DNA of 64,000 nt, taken from Hymenobacter ginkgonis. Lineage in GTDB: Bacteria; Bacteroidota; Bacteroidia; Cytophagales; Hymenobacteraceae. A program made the translations under genes and the position numbers. The notes below the pieces were generated by a model. It searched no databases. It was not told where the DNA came from and saw only the letters and a program-made list of their open reading frames with translations. Below are positions 50,476-59,934 of this stretch, one piece after another. How positions within the stretch are numbered: position 1 is the stretch's first letter; each line of letters starts with the position of its first letter. The DNA is taken from positions 1 to 64,000 of the forward strand of contig NZ_WQKZ01000004.1 of the NCBI RefSeq assembly GCF_009755225.1, written 5' to 3'.

Positions 50476-51042
50476 CTACCCCACCGGGCGCGCGCGACGC
50501 GCAAATTCTTGCCGCGTGAGCCGGTACTGCCACAGGTCGTGGTACTGGCCGTCGCGCTTGGTGTGCTGCACTAGCTCGCCTTCCTTCACCATGCCATTCT
50601 TGCGCATTACTTGGCCCGAAGCTGGATTGCTAACAATGTGCGTAGCATATAACTTATTGAGCTTCAATTCCTCAAAACCAAAAGCCAATAGCGCTGCCAA
50701 GGCCTCGGTGGCCAAGCCTTTGCCCCAGTAGGAGCGCCCCAGCCAGTAGCCCACCTCGGCCCGGTCGAAGCGCGGCTCCAGCGTGAGGCCAATGCCGCCC
50801 ACAAATTCGCCGCTGGCCTTTAGCTCCAGGGCAAATGCGTAGGCGCTTTGCTGCCGGTAGTTTTCCTGCGTCGTCGCTACCCAGCTTACGGCATCGGCCT
50901 CGCGGTACGGATGCGGAATGTTAAGTGTATTCCGGGCTACTTCATAATCGCCGGCCAGCGCTACGAGGCGCGGCACATCGGCCAGCGCGAAGGCGCGTAG
51001 CAGCAGGCGCGGAGTTTCGAGGTGGGGGTAGGCGTCAGGCAT
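50476..51042 (-). CDS. GNAT-family N-acetyltransferase, RimJ/RimL type
   Basis: Protein of 188 residues from the ATG at 51042, which opens MPDAYPHLETPRLLLRAF, the usual start of RimJ/RimL-like enzymes; a longer frame overlaps plsY. The acetyl-CoA loop is VGYWLGRSYWGKGLATEAL, and the late strand-helix has NPASGQVMRKNGMVKEG. Such enzymes acetylate protein N-termini or small amines; the substrate is unknown. It follows plsY by 28 nt on the same strand. Confidence 0.88.
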   Translation of the reverse strand: MPDAYPHLETPRLLLRAFALADVPRLVALAGDYEVARNTLNIPHPYREADAVSWVATTQENYRQQSAYAFALELKASGEFVGGIGLTLEPRFDRAEVGYWLGRSYWGKGLATEALAALLAFGFEELKLNKLYATHIVSNPASGQVMRKNGMVKEGELVQHTKRDGQYHDLWQYRLTRQEFARRARPVG

Positions 51043-51070
51043 CGAGTGCGAATAGTAGTAGGCGAGCAGT

Positions 51071-51709
51071 TTATTTCTTCCCCCACAACGGCACGCGGCT
51101 TTCGGTGCCGGCCCGCAGGCGGCCAATATTGGCGCGGTGCGTGTACACCAGCATGGCTGCCAGCAGAAACCCGAACCATACCTGCAGGGGATTGGCGGGC
51201 CGAAAGGGGGGTAGGAGTTGCAGCAGCGCGAAGGCTAGCCCCGCCGTCATGCTAGACAGCGACACGTAGCGCGTGGTGCTCAGCACCGCCAGAAATACCA
51301 GCAGCGCCACGCCCACCGTAGCCGGCGCAATGGCCAGCATCATGCCCAGGATAGTGGCCACGCCCTTACCCCCCCGAAACTGCGCCAGCACCGGAAATAT
51401 GTGCCCTACCACCGCCAGCACGCCGCAGGCCAACCGAAAATAGAATAGGTTTTCGGGCGCAATGACGCCTTGGCTCAGCAGCCAATTGGGCAGGAAATAA
51501 GCGGCCGCAAACCCCTTAAATGCATCAAACAATAGCACGAAGGTGCCCGCTTTTTTGCCCAGCACCCGGAAGGTATTGGTAGCACCCGCATTGCCCGACC
51601 CGTGCTCGCGGATGTCGGCGAGGTTGAAAAACCAGCGCCCTACCCACAGCGCCGTTGGAATGGAGCCGAGCAAATAAGCGCCAAGCAGCGCCAATAGAAT
51701 AATAGCCAT
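51071..51709 (-). CDS. plsY: Glycerol-3-phosphate acyltransferase PlsY
   Basis: Integral membrane enzyme of 212 residues that acylates glycerol 3-phosphate from acyl-phosphate, the first step of phospholipid synthesis. Motif 1 is LLGSIPTALWVGR, motif 2 HGSGNAGATNTFRVLGKKAG, and motif 3 FRGGKGVATILG. Five to seven spans. The C-terminus is extended by an Arg-rich tail. It lies downstream of the giant exported protein gene, separated by a terminator. Confidence 0.95.
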   Translation of the reverse strand: MAIILLALLGAYLLGSIPTALWVGRWFFNLADIREHGSGNAGATNTFRVLGKKAGTFVLLFDAFKGFAAAYFLPNWLLSQGVIAPENLFYFRLACGVLAVVGHIFPVLAQFRGGKGVATILGMMLAIAPATVGVALLVFLAVLSTTRYVSLSSMTAGLAFALLQLLPPFRPANPLQVWFGFLLAAMLVYTHRANIGRLRAGTESRVPLWGKK

Positions 51710-51719
51710 GGGGGCAAAA

Positions 51720-51752
51720 ATAAGATACCCCGGAGGTTAGCTCCGGGGTATC
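51720..51752 (-). terminator. Terminator of the giant exported-protein gene
   Basis: GATACCCCGGA (51724-51734) pairs with TCCGGGGTATC (51742-51752) around a 7-nt loop; on the minus strand TTATTTTTG follows. Confidence 0.85.
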
Positions 51753-51754
51753 GC

Positions 51755-54700
51755 TTAAGAATCGCCGAAGGGGTCTTCTTCGGCATTTTTCTTCTTCTTT
51801 TTCTTCTTGGTTTCGGTAGGCGGCTCGGTACCGGGCTCCGCATTGGGGTCGGGCTCAGCCTCCTGAGCCTTTTCCTTTTTCTTCTTCTTGGCCGGCTCCT
51901 CGGTCGGGTTGGCCGTGGGGTCGGGGGTAGGCGCTGGGGCTACCGGCTTAGCTGCCGGAGGTGTAGCTGGCGCGGCTGTCGGCACGGCCGCGGGTGGTGT
52001 GGCTGCGGGCGCTTTTACAGGCGCTGCCGGTGCTGGAGCTACTGCCGGCTTGGCCGCAGGGGCTACTACTGGGGCAGCCTCGCTATCCCCAAAGGGGTCG
52101 TCACTCTTTGCCTTTTTCTTCTTCTTGGCAGGCTCGGGAGTGGGTTCGGCTGCTGGCTCAGCTACTGCGGCCTCCTTGTCCTTTTTCTTCTTTTTGGCGG
52201 GTTCAGCCGCCGGCTCGGCGGCTGGGTCCGGTGCGCTAGTGCTTTCGCTGAAAGGGTCTTCTTTGCCCTTCTTTTTCTTCTTACTGGTATCAGGAGCTGG
52301 CTCGGGGGCAGCGCTTGGGTCGTCGGCGAAGGCGTCGTTGGCTTTGCCTTTTTTCTTTTTCTTATTGGTATCAGCCCCAAACTCAAAGTTACCCGTTGAT
52401 ACCGGCGCGGCTGGGCGCGCGGCCAGCTTACCCGACTTGCCCTGGTAGTCGCGCTGGAAGTGCGAGCGGAACCGGTCCACATCTTCAAACTCGCCCAGGA
52501 ACACACCATACTCCAAGGCCGTCTCGATGCTGCCCTTCTGCTTACCCCCCACTTCGCCGTCGAAGGCTTCGTTGGATGACTTAGTGAGCAGCACGTTGTT
52601 TGCGTAGCGGAAGTAGTACCAAGTTTGCGGTTCGGCCTCCACGTACACCTCCACGAGGTCCATCGAATTGTCGCGTTTGATTTCGACATAGCCCTCTACC
52701 AGCGCGTTGAGGCCCTGCTTGCCCACGCCGGCGAGGCCAATTTTACCTTCCGAATACCAAGCCTTCTGCTTAGGACTCCAGCGTAGGTTCACCTTGCTGA
52801 GCGTGAGCGTATGGAGCAATTTGGGCGAGAGGGTGCCCAGCGGTGTAGGCGCGGCGCCGGGGCGGCGGTTATTATATACCTCTACCCCTTTATTACCAGC
52901 GAACTGCGCAATATTATACAGCTCCTCATTAGAGCCGTTAAGAGCTTCGGGCGAATTTTTAGTCACTGCCGCTAGGCTGCTAGCCATAGCTTCGGTGGCC
53001 TTACCGGGCAGGGCCATGTCAATGCCCAGCAGCGCCTGCACCTGGTAGCGGGCGCTATCGGGGTTGGCTTTGCCTACCCCGCTGGCCGCAATACCATAAT
53101 TCTTGGAGTTCGTGATAAAACCCATAGGGCCGCGGAAAGCCATTTGGTTAGTCGCCTCGCTGTAGGTCAATACAGCTCCTTCGTACTGGCTAGGGTCGGA
53201 AAGGTCTTGGCGGGCAATGCTGTATTCACCCTTCTTAGTATCGTAGCGCAGGGTGCCATCCACCTCAAATAGTGTAACGTCGGTGGTGGCGGTTTTGGGC
53301 CCGGCATAGAGTGGGTAAATCTTGTTATCTGCATCCGACACGTAAAGCCCAGTAGTAAGCGCCGTGCCGTCTTCCGACTTGAGGTCGCGCAGGTTAAGGG
53401 CAATATTCTTCGGGTCGATACTGTCTTTCACCGCAAACCAGTCGGCCGTAGTAGGGCCCACAGTTTTGCCAAATTGCAGCTGTACTTGGCCATCAAATAC
53501 CAGCCCGCGCTTCTGCGAGTTCAGGTTAATGCCCCCACGGAAACCAATGCGCGGCGCCAGCTGGAATTTTTGATTGGCCTCTACATTGGCCGTGGCCGTG
53601 GTAGCGAGGCTAGGCGTGGCAGTGGCCACAGCGGCAGGTTTGCGGCGCAGGCCAAAGCGCTTGCGGCCCGTAGAGGAAGCCAGCAGCGAGGCCGAATCAG
53701 ACTGGAAATTGCTGAATTTCAAGGCTATCGAATCACCGGTGGCGGAACGCGACATGTATTTAGCGTCGCCGCTAAATGCATCGCGCGAAGCAATAGTGAT
53801 GTTGCCGCCCGACAGCTTATGGAATTTACCCAGCGAGTCGAGCAGCACCTTGGCGCGGTGGAAGGCTTGCATTTTGCCGCCGCCTGCCACCACCACCCGG
53901 CCCGAATCGGGGATAATCCAAGCATCGGCCGCCGCCACGTAGGGTACGCCTTTGGCTTGCAACTGGTACTTGGTCAGGTCGTAGGAGGCTGCTTTGGCCC
54001 GGAACTTCAGCCCATTCTGCTCGGGGCGCGTCGAGGCGAAATACGAGCGTGCCGAATCGGCACCCGTAGCCCGTAGCAACACGCGCTTCTTTTTGAAATC
54101 CCAGCGCCCGCCACTAAGTGAGGTGCGGAAGTCGGTGTACGGCAAGTCGATGCTGGCCTTGCTCCCCTCCTCTCGCTTAAATTCGGCGTAGCCGTTCTTG
54201 AGGTCGTAGGTAAAGTTCACGTCGTTGGCCGTGAGGGCTGGTTTGCCCGCCTGCGCCGACTTCACACTTAATAAGCCTTTGCGGCCCGAGTACGAATCGT
54301 TCTTAAAGGTCATATCGCCCGAACGCACGTAGCTCTGCGGGCCATCCAAACGGCCATCGCCGCCCAGCGCCTTAGGCGTGAGCAGCAACGAGCCCTTAAA
54401 CGTATGGTCGGCATACATTTTCACGGGCGCGCCGCCAGTGGGGGTTTGCAAACGCAGCGAGTCGGAACTCGCCTCCCAGTTGATGAGGTAGCCCGGCGGC
54501 ATTGTCACCTTCGGGAAGTTGGGGCCCGCCGCAATGGTGCCGGTTTTGCCTTCGCCAGTTAGCGAGTCGCCGTACATCACAAAGCGGTCGCTCTGAAGCG
54601 TGGCGCCGAGGTACGTCATAGTACCGCTCGACTGCAAGCCTTGGGCATTGAGCTTCACTTTGGCACCACCTGCCAGCCGGCCTTTGCCACCGTAGAGGGG

Positions 54701-57562
54701 GTAGCCCGCCGCCGGCACCGTGTGCACAAAACCTAGCGAACCGTCTTCCTGCGTGGTGAGCGCCGTTTTGATGGGGGGTAGGGCCTTGCTGTGGAATACG
54801 CCCACGAAGCCGCCCCGCGACTTGCCCGTACCCATCGAGTCAAACTTGAAGGGGGGCACGTCGAAATAAGTAGTCGAGTCGTAGGCGCCACCCAGCACGT
54901 CGGGCTTGTTGAAATACACATAGGCTCCCGAAGTTGAGTTGAACGACGGATACTTCGCCAGCTTCTTGCGGCCCGAACGGTTTTTGGGGTCGTTCAAGTA
55001 GAAGCGGCCACTCTGCGAGTTACCCTTATTACTTAGGGTAAAGTCGCCGGGCCGGTGCTCGGTATCGGTTTTGCCAGCCGTTTTTTTCGCCTTGCTTCGA
55101 ATAGTCAGCGAGTCGATATGCGGCATATCGATGTAGTAGCCGTCATAGTCAAATTGAAAATCACGCCCCTTAAATCCGTATATCGACGTTTTCACCCGCC
55201 CGCCAAACCGCAGGTTGCGGTTGCGCTCGATGCGTACAATGCCGCTGTCGGGCCGCACGATAACCGGCACCGATGCCGAATCGTCGGTAAACGTAAACTG
55301 GTTTACACCACGCACCAGCAGTTGGTTATTCGCCAGATTGAGGGTAGCGCTGCGCCCTGAGCCCGACAAGGATTTCAGCAAAATATGGTCGTAGTCTCGC
55401 TTTTCGCGGGCAGCCCCGACGTAGTTACGGGCTTTGCGCAGCAAAATCACCTCGCCAGTTTGGGGCTGAATATCAACGTAGCCATCGCGGGCCAGCCCGC
55501 TCACCGCCGTGCGCAAGTTCGACTCGGAGGTTTGGGTAGCCTCCGCCACATCGTGCACGTTCAGCACGTTGGCATTGCCGTGGGTAGCGCTGTAGCCCAG
55601 CAGCATTTGCAGCGGGTGCAGATGATTGATGCTTTTCATCTGCTGGTAGCGCGTGTTAGAGAAGAAGTTCTTGCTCTCAAAATCAGCCGATACCTGTGTG
55701 GGCGACGTGATAATGCTGAAGTCCATCTTCGGGTCTTTTAGGTTCCACACCAGCATTTGCGCTCGAATATCGACTTGGTGGTACGAGTCGGAGTAAGGCG
55801 TAGTGTGGTACATGCCGTCCTCGTAAAGCAGCTTGAGCTGCGCCTGTTTTTTCAGGTATTTCAGTGCTACCCCCGGGTGCGTAATGGAGTCGCCGGTGCT
55901 GGCGTAGAGCGCCACGGCCGCCCGGCCCGCCGTAATTACCGAGTCGCTGAGCACGTAGTTGCGCGAGGCCGCCCGGAAGCGCGTTTTGCCCTCCTGGCTT
56001 ACTGTGAGGTGCGAAAGCGAACCATCGAGCGCAGCCGACAAAATGCGCGAACCAGCCATCGAAAGCCCTCCCTGGTATTTAATACCAGGCCCCAAATCCT
56101 TAATGCGCACATCATTGGTGAGCGAAATAAAGCGCGGGTAACTCGACTCGGTTGCGCCGGGCTTGCGGCGTACGCTCTTGTAGCTAAGCGCCCCCTTCAC
56201 GGGAGCTTCTAGCAAAAATGGATAAGTCAGCGTCACGGGCTGGGCCGTGAATTCGGGTTTGCCCAGGTCGAAGTCGAAGCCCGCCAGGTCGGCCGTTACG
56301 GGGTTGCCTTTCACCGTCCAGGCCACCTGCCCGCCCGTGGCAATAAAGCGGCTGCTGGTTGGGGCCACCGTGCCGCTCACCTTGTGCAGCACGAGGGAGT
56401 CACCGGATGTAGACATCACGATGTCTGCATCTTTCAGCTCTACTACTGCACCAGTCGCGGGCGGGGGGTAGTAGGCGTCAAACGCCGCGCTGGGCGAAGG
56501 CACAAAGGGTTGGTTAGCTTGGTCGAAATCGGCAGTGCTGGGGGTAGGGCTGGCTGGTTTAGCAGCAATGGGTTTGGCGGGCGCAGCCTTGGCCGGAGCC
56601 TTCGCCACAGTTTTAACGGGCGCTTTTTTCTTAGGGGCTGGGGCGCCCCAACCATCGTCGCTGCTACCCCACCCGTCATTGGCAACTGCTTTTTTCTTGG
56701 GCGCCGGAGCGCCCCAACCGTCGTTGGCGGTGCTCCAACCATCATTTTTGCTGGCAGACTTGCTGCCGCTCGACCACATATCGGCCGTATCCCAGCCGTC
56801 GCTGGCGCGTTTTTTCTTGGCTGCTGGCTTAGGCTTGGGCGCCGCCTTGGCTACGGGTTTAGCTGCCGAGGCGGGCTTGGGCGCTGGTAGCGGCTCGGGC
56901 TTAGCGGGGGCCGCCGGCGCATCAAACGTCGCGTTGGGGTCAACGACTGGCGCCGCTTTGTAGGCGAAAGCCAATTGCCCGCCCACTACCCGCAGCGAGT
57001 TGAAGCCCGAGCGGTAGAGCGAGCCGCCGTTGAGGAGCTTAGCGGTGGCCAATAGGTATTGCTCTAAGCCAGCATTGGCGTCCTTCTCCACCGATTGGCT
57101 TACCGCATCGAGGTACTGGTCTACCTGCGTATCTGTCAGCTTCGCCTTGTTTTTGCCCCCTACAACCGCACTATAAAAAGCCGTAAGGTGCGGAATAGGT
57201 CGCATTTTTTTGTCCAACATCTTCTGCGACAACCCTGCAATGGCTGCCTGCTGGCTTGCCGTAAGCTGGTTGCTACCCCACAACTGCCGCAACTGGTCGC
57301 CCAAGGTTTTGGCCCCGGCATTGTTGGTCGCCAGCATCATGCCCTGCACATCCAGAATAAATTGGGCGGGTTCGGCCGAAAGGTGCCCCGTAAACCGTTG
57401 CACCGACACCTGGCCAGGCCGCACGCTGCCCGCGGTGCGGCCATCGGTAGGAGTGGAAGCTGGCTTAGCAGCCGGCGAGGGGGTAGGCGGCTTGGCCGTT
57501 TGCGCATGGGCAGGCAGCCAAGGAAGAGAAAGACAGAAAAAGACGGCGAGAAGTCGCTTCAT
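51755..57562 (-). CDS. Giant exported repeat protein with polylysine/DPF tail
   Basis: Protein of 1935 residues from the ATG at 57562 (a TTG four codons earlier is possible). Signal peptide MKRLLAVFFCLSLPWLPAHA with Ala-His-Ala cleavage. A helical N-terminal domain (about 35-205), then a Pro/Ala/Lys linker with five DGW triplets (two units of DGWGAPAPKKK), then about 1,350 residues of predominantly beta-strand repeats (LKDADIVMSTSGDSLVLHKV-like segments) that recall OstA/LptD-type or AsmA-like scaffolds. A helix-turn-helix-like island occurs near 650-710. The last 200 residues alternate five- to seven-lysine runs with acidic DPFGDS-type motifs and Pro/Ala linkers. No family recognised. Probably periplasmic or surface-exposed. 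Monocistronic, with its own terminator. Confidence 0.85.
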   Translation of the reverse strand: MKRLLAVFFCLSLPWLPAHAQTAKPPTPSPAAKPASTPTDGRTAGSVRPGQVSVQRFTGHLSAEPAQFILDVQGMMLATNNAGAKTLGDQLRQLWGSNQLTASQQAAIAGLSQKMLDKKMRPIPHLTAFYSAVVGGKNKAKLTDTQVDQYLDAVSQSVEKDANAGLEQYLLATAKLLNGGSLYRSGFNSLRVVGGQLAFAYKAAPVVDPNATFDAPAAPAKPEPLPAPKPASAAKPVAKAAPKPKPAAKKKRASDGWDTADMWSSGSKSASKNDGWSTANDGWGAPAPKKKAVANDGWGSSDDGWGAPAPKKKAPVKTVAKAPAKAAPAKPIAAKPASPTPSTADFDQANQPFVPSPSAAFDAYYPPPATGAVVELKDADIVMSTSGDSLVLHKVSGTVAPTSSRFIATGGQVAWTVKGNPVTADLAGFDFDLGKPEFTAQPVTLTYPFLLEAPVKGALSYKSVRRKPGATESSYPRFISLTNDVRIKDLGPGIKYQGGLSMAGSRILSAALDGSLSHLTVSQEGKTRFRAASRNYVLSDSVITAGRAAVALYASTGDSITHPGVALKYLKKQAQLKLLYEDGMYHTTPYSDSYHQVDIRAQMLVWNLKDPKMDFSIITSPTQVSADFESKNFFSNTRYQQMKSINHLHPLQMLLGYSATHGNANVLNVHDVAEATQTSESNLRTAVSGLARDGYVDIQPQTGEVILLRKARNYVGAAREKRDYDHILLKSLSGSGRSATLNLANNQLLVRGVNQFTFTDDSASVPVIVRPDSGIVRIERNRNLRFGGRVKTSIYGFKGRDFQFDYDGYYIDMPHIDSLTIRSKAKKTAGKTDTEHRPGDFTLSNKGNSQSGRFYLNDPKNRSGRKKLAKYPSFNSTSGAYVYFNKPDVLGGAYDSTTYFDVPPFKFDSMGTGKSRGGFVGVFHSKALPPIKTALTTQEDGSLGFVHTVPAAGYPLYGGKGRLAGGAKVKLNAQGLQSSGTMTYLGATLQSDRFVMYGDSLTGEGKTGTIAAGPNFPKVTMPPGYLINWEASSDSLRLQTPTGGAPVKMYADHTFKGSLLLTPKALGGDGRLDGPQSYVRSGDMTFKNDSYSGRKGLLSVKSAQAGKPALTANDVNFTYDLKNGYAEFKREEGSKASIDLPYTDFRTSLSGGRWDFKKKRVLLRATGADSARSYFASTRPEQNGLKFRAKAASYDLTKYQLQAKGVPYVAAADAWIIPDSGRVVVAGGGKMQAFHRAKVLLDSLGKFHKLSGGNITIASRDAFSGDAKYMSRSATGDSIALKFSNFQSDSASLLASSTGRKRFGLRRKPAAVATATPSLATTATANVEANQKFQLAPRIGFRGGINLNSQKRGLVFDGQVQLQFGKTVGPTTADWFAVKDSIDPKNIALNLRDLKSEDGTALTTGLYVSDADNKIYPLYAGPKTATTDVTLFEVDGTLRYDTKKGEYSIARQDLSDPSQYEGAVLTYSEATNQMAFRGPMGFITNSKNYGIAASGVGKANPDSARYQVQALLGIDMALPGKATEAMASSLAAVTKNSPEALNGSNEELYNIAQFAGNKGVEVYNNRRPGAAPTPLGTLSPKLLHTLTLSKVNLRWSPKQKAWYSEGKIGLAGVGKQGLNALVEGYVEIKRDNSMDLVEVYVEAEPQTWYYFRYANNVLLTKSSNEAFDGEVGGKQKGSIETALEYGVFLGEFEDVDRFRSHFQRDYQGKSGKLAARPAAPVSTGNFEFGADTNKKKKKGKANDAFADDPSAAPEPAPDTSKKKKKGKEDPFSESTSAPDPAAEPAAEPAKKKKKDKEAAVAEPAAEPTPEPAKKKKKAKSDDPFGDSEAAPVVAPAAKPAVAPAPAAPVKAPAATPPAAVPTAAPATPPAAKPVAPAPTPDPTANPTEEPAKKKKKEKAQEAEPDPNAEPGTEPPTETKKKKKKKNAEEDPFGDS

Positions 57563-57619
57563 ATAATAGGACAAAAGCCAGAAAAACTGGCATAGCAGCC
57601 CCAGCGACGCCGGAGCAGC

Positions 57620-58450
57620 CTACAATTTCGTAAAAATTGCTGAAACCCAGCTGCGCAACGTGCGGTGGCGCTCGTAACGGAGGCCCTGGCGGGTAGCCTC
57701 TGCCGTGATTTTAGCTAAATCTTCCTCGTAAAACCCGCTGAATAAAATTGGGTTCCCGCTGGGTAGCAAGCGCGCATACTCGTGCATATCCTCGAGTAGC
57801 ACGTTGCGGTTAATATTAGCCAAAATCAGGTCAAACGGTGCTTCGTCGGCCAGTGTCTCGGCCCCGCCCAGGCGGCACCCGATGGTGCGGCAGTGATTTT
57901 CGGCAGCGTTGTCGCGGGCATTTTCCACCGTCCAGGGCTCCACATCCACGGCCAGCACCTGGCGGGCACCTAATTTTTCGGCCATAATGGCCAAAATACC
58001 GGTGCCGCAACCCATGTCGAGCACGCGCTTACCTTGGTGGTCAATGTCGAGTTGGTTCTCAATCATCAGCGCGGTGGTTTCGTGGTGGCCGGTGCCAAAC
58101 GACATGCGCGGCATTATCTCGATATCGTACTCCAAGCCTGCGGGCTTGGGATGAAACGGCGCCCGCACCGATACGCGCTCGGCAATAATGAGGGGCTGAA
58201 AATTCTTTTCCCACTCCGCGTTCCAGTTCTGCCGCGTGATAATGCGGTCCGAAAACGCTAGCTCGCCAATGCCCTCGTAGCGGCTCATGATTTCGGCCAC
58301 CGCATCGCGGTCAAACGCGTCCTCGGTGGTGTAGGCGCAGAAGCCGGCGTCGTTGTCCTCAAAGGTGTCGAAGCCCACTTCGCCCAGCTCGGCAACCAGT
58401 ATCTCGGCCAACTCGCGGGGAGCCTGCACAGTCAGTTCAATGTAATCCAT
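57620..58450 (-). CDS. prmA: Ribosomal protein L11 methyltransferase
   Basis: SAM-dependent enzyme of 276 residues that trimethylates L11. SAM-binding motif I is VLDMGCGTGILAIMAEKLG, with AVDVEPWTVENARDNAAEN as motif II and FDLILANINRNVLLE as motif IV containing Asn-x-Asn. The N-terminal substrate-recognition domain (about 1-90) is shortened as in other Bacteroidota. MSFGTGHHETTALMIE is the PrmA fingerprint. It lies 57 nt upstream of the giant protein gene on the same strand. Confidence 0.95.
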   Translation of the reverse strand: MDYIELTVQAPRELAEILVAELGEVGFDTFEDNDAGFCAYTTEDAFDRDAVAEIMSRYEGIGELAFSDRIITRQNWNAEWEKNFQPLIIAERVSVRAPFHPKPAGLEYDIEIMPRMSFGTGHHETTALMIENQLDIDHQGKRVLDMGCGTGILAIMAEKLGARQVLAVDVEPWTVENARDNAAENHCRTIGCRLGGAETLADEAPFDLILANINRNVLLEDMHEYARLLPSGNPILFSGFYEEDLAKITAEATRQGLRYERHRTLRSWVSAIFTKL

Positions 58451-58546
58451 TTTAAGTAATTCTAAATCATGACTTGGAATCTATAAACTGCTTATCAAGC
58501 ACTTTCAACAAGGCTAATGCACAGTTCTTACTTTCTAAGTCAAACT

Positions 58547-58903
58547 TTAATTAGCGGTTTTGCAGCCCGCGTAGGAGCGCACTTTGGTGTAGTGAATGGC
58601 GAAATCGGCCCGGCTACGGTCAGTAGTTACATACAGTGCGTAGTCGGCAAACTCGCGGTTTTCGGCGGGGCACCACAGGCCGGCTTTGTCGGCAAAAAGC
58701 TTGTTGGTTTCGGTAAAAACCAGCAAGTCGGCAAAGGCCTCTTCGGGCTCGACGTACACCACGGCGAAGCACGAGTTACGCCGTGTTGGGTCGGTTTCGA
58801 GGTACACGGAGCCGTAGATTTTGCACGGCTCAACCGAGCCGGCTGGGGTAGGCGGCCGGCTCGGGGATAAAAAAAGCAGGAGCGAAAGCAGCAGGGAAAG
58901 CAC
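58547..58903 (-). CDS. Small exported protein, DUF6150-like
   Basis: Protein of 118 residues from a GTG at 58903, starting with a leucine-rich signal peptide (MLSLLLSLLLFLSPS). The mature part has KIYGSVYLETDP, EEAFADLLVFTETNKLFADK, GLWC and a terminal DFAIHYTKVRSYAGC; the cysteines could form a disulfide. This wording matches small Bacteroidota proteins labelled DUF6150, recalled rather than searched. Function unknown. It stands between tpiA and prmA on the same strand. Confidence 0.72.
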   Translation of the reverse strand: MLSLLLSLLLFLSPSRPPTPAGSVEPCKIYGSVYLETDPTRRNSCFAVVYVEPEEAFADLLVFTETNKLFADKAGLWCPAENREFADYALYVTTDRSRADFAIHYTKVRSYAGCKTAN

Positions 58904-59006
58904 GGGCGAGGCTAATAAGTAGGTAGGACCTTACAGAGAATAACGGGCCGGACCTACTGGCAAGAATCCCGCCCAAAATCGGGGTGCGTGCGCCGCAACA
59001 AGTATT

Positions 59007-59774
59007 TTAAAACGATTTCACAATCGTCACGAAGTCGCGCGACTTTAGCGCGGCACCGCCAATGAGGCCGCCATCTACGTCGGGCTGGCTGAAAATCTCG
59101 CGGGCGTTCTGGGCATTGCACGAGCCACCGTAGAGAATGGTCGTGTTCTGAGCCGCCTGGGCGTCGTAGGCTTGCGCTACCTGCTCGCGAATAAAGGCGT
59201 GTACCTCCTGCGCCTGCTGGCTGGTAGCCGTTTTGCCGGTGCCAATGGCCCAGATGGGTTCATAGGCAATCACTACCTGGTCAAACTCCTCGTTGCTGAG
59301 GTGAAACAAGCCGTCCTTCAACTGCTTGGCGATGAAGTCGAATGTTTCTTCGGCTTCGCGGGTATCTAGGCTTTCGCCCACGCAAAAGATAGGCTTCAGG
59401 CCGGCCGTCAGGGCTGCTTTCAGCTTCTGGCTCAACAGCGCATCATCTTCGTGGAAATACTGCCGGCGCTCTGAGTGGCCCAGGATAACGTATTGACAAC
59501 CGATGGATTGCAGCAGCTTGGCTGATACTTCGCCGGTGTAGGCACCGCTTTCTTTCTGGTGGCAGTTCTGGGCACCCAAGGCGGGGGTAGGGCCACCGCC
59601 TAGCAAGTGCCCCACGGCGGGCAGCAGCGGAAAGGGCGGGCAAATCACTACCTGCGGGCTATCGGCGCCGAGTAGCTCGTCGTGCAGCATCTGCACAATT
59701 TCGGAAGTCAGGGCCTGCGCTTCGGGCAGGGTGAGGTTCATTTTCCAGTTGCCGGCAACAAAATTCTGGCGCAT
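59007..59774 (-). CDS. tpiA: Triosephosphate isomerase
   Basis: Glycolytic enzyme of 255 residues from the ATG at 59774; a frame from 59831 adds a non-homologous leader. Catalytic residues: Lys11 in AGNWKMN, His in ILGHSERR, Glu in AYEPIWAIGTG (the signature), and loop 6 follows as AIGTGKTA. The phosphate-binding loop is GGSCNAQNA. The length is standard. Confidence 0.97.
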   Translation of the reverse strand: MRQNFVAGNWKMNLTLPEAQALTSEIVQMLHDELLGADSPQVVICPPFPLLPAVGHLLGGGPTPALGAQNCHQKESGAYTGEVSAKLLQSIGCQYVILGHSERRQYFHEDDALLSQKLKAALTAGLKPIFCVGESLDTREAEETFDFIAKQLKDGLFHLSNEEFDQVVIAYEPIWAIGTGKTATSQQAQEVHAFIREQVAQAYDAQAAQNTTILYGGSCNAQNAREIFSQPDVDGGLIGGAALKSRDFVTIVKSF

Positions 59775-59889
59775 TTGCAAAGGGGATAGAAACGAAATAG
59801 AGAAGTAAAAGCCCGCGTTGGGCCGGGGCAAAAGTACGCCTTGGGGTAGCGCTTGCCCGCCCTACCCCACCCGCGGCGGCCACCCACAC

Positions 59890-59921
59890 AAAAGCCCCAC
59901 TTGGAAACCAGGTAGGGCTTT
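59890..59921 (-). terminator. Possible terminator downstream of the TspO-like gene
   Basis: AAAGCCC (59891-59897) pairs with GGGCTTT (59915-59921) with an inner ACTTGG/CCAGGT pairing. A short T run follows on the minus strand. It lies about 200 nt after the TspO-like stop. Confidence 0.4.
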
Positions 59922-59934
59922 AGGCAGAAAAAGG

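Noticed and set aside
51888..52448. Plus-strand 186-codon frame rich in Gly/Ala/Ser/Phe opposite the giant protein gene
   Set aside because: It is the antisense of the polylysine/Pro/Ala tail; composition mirrors that repeat and it has no start context or homology.
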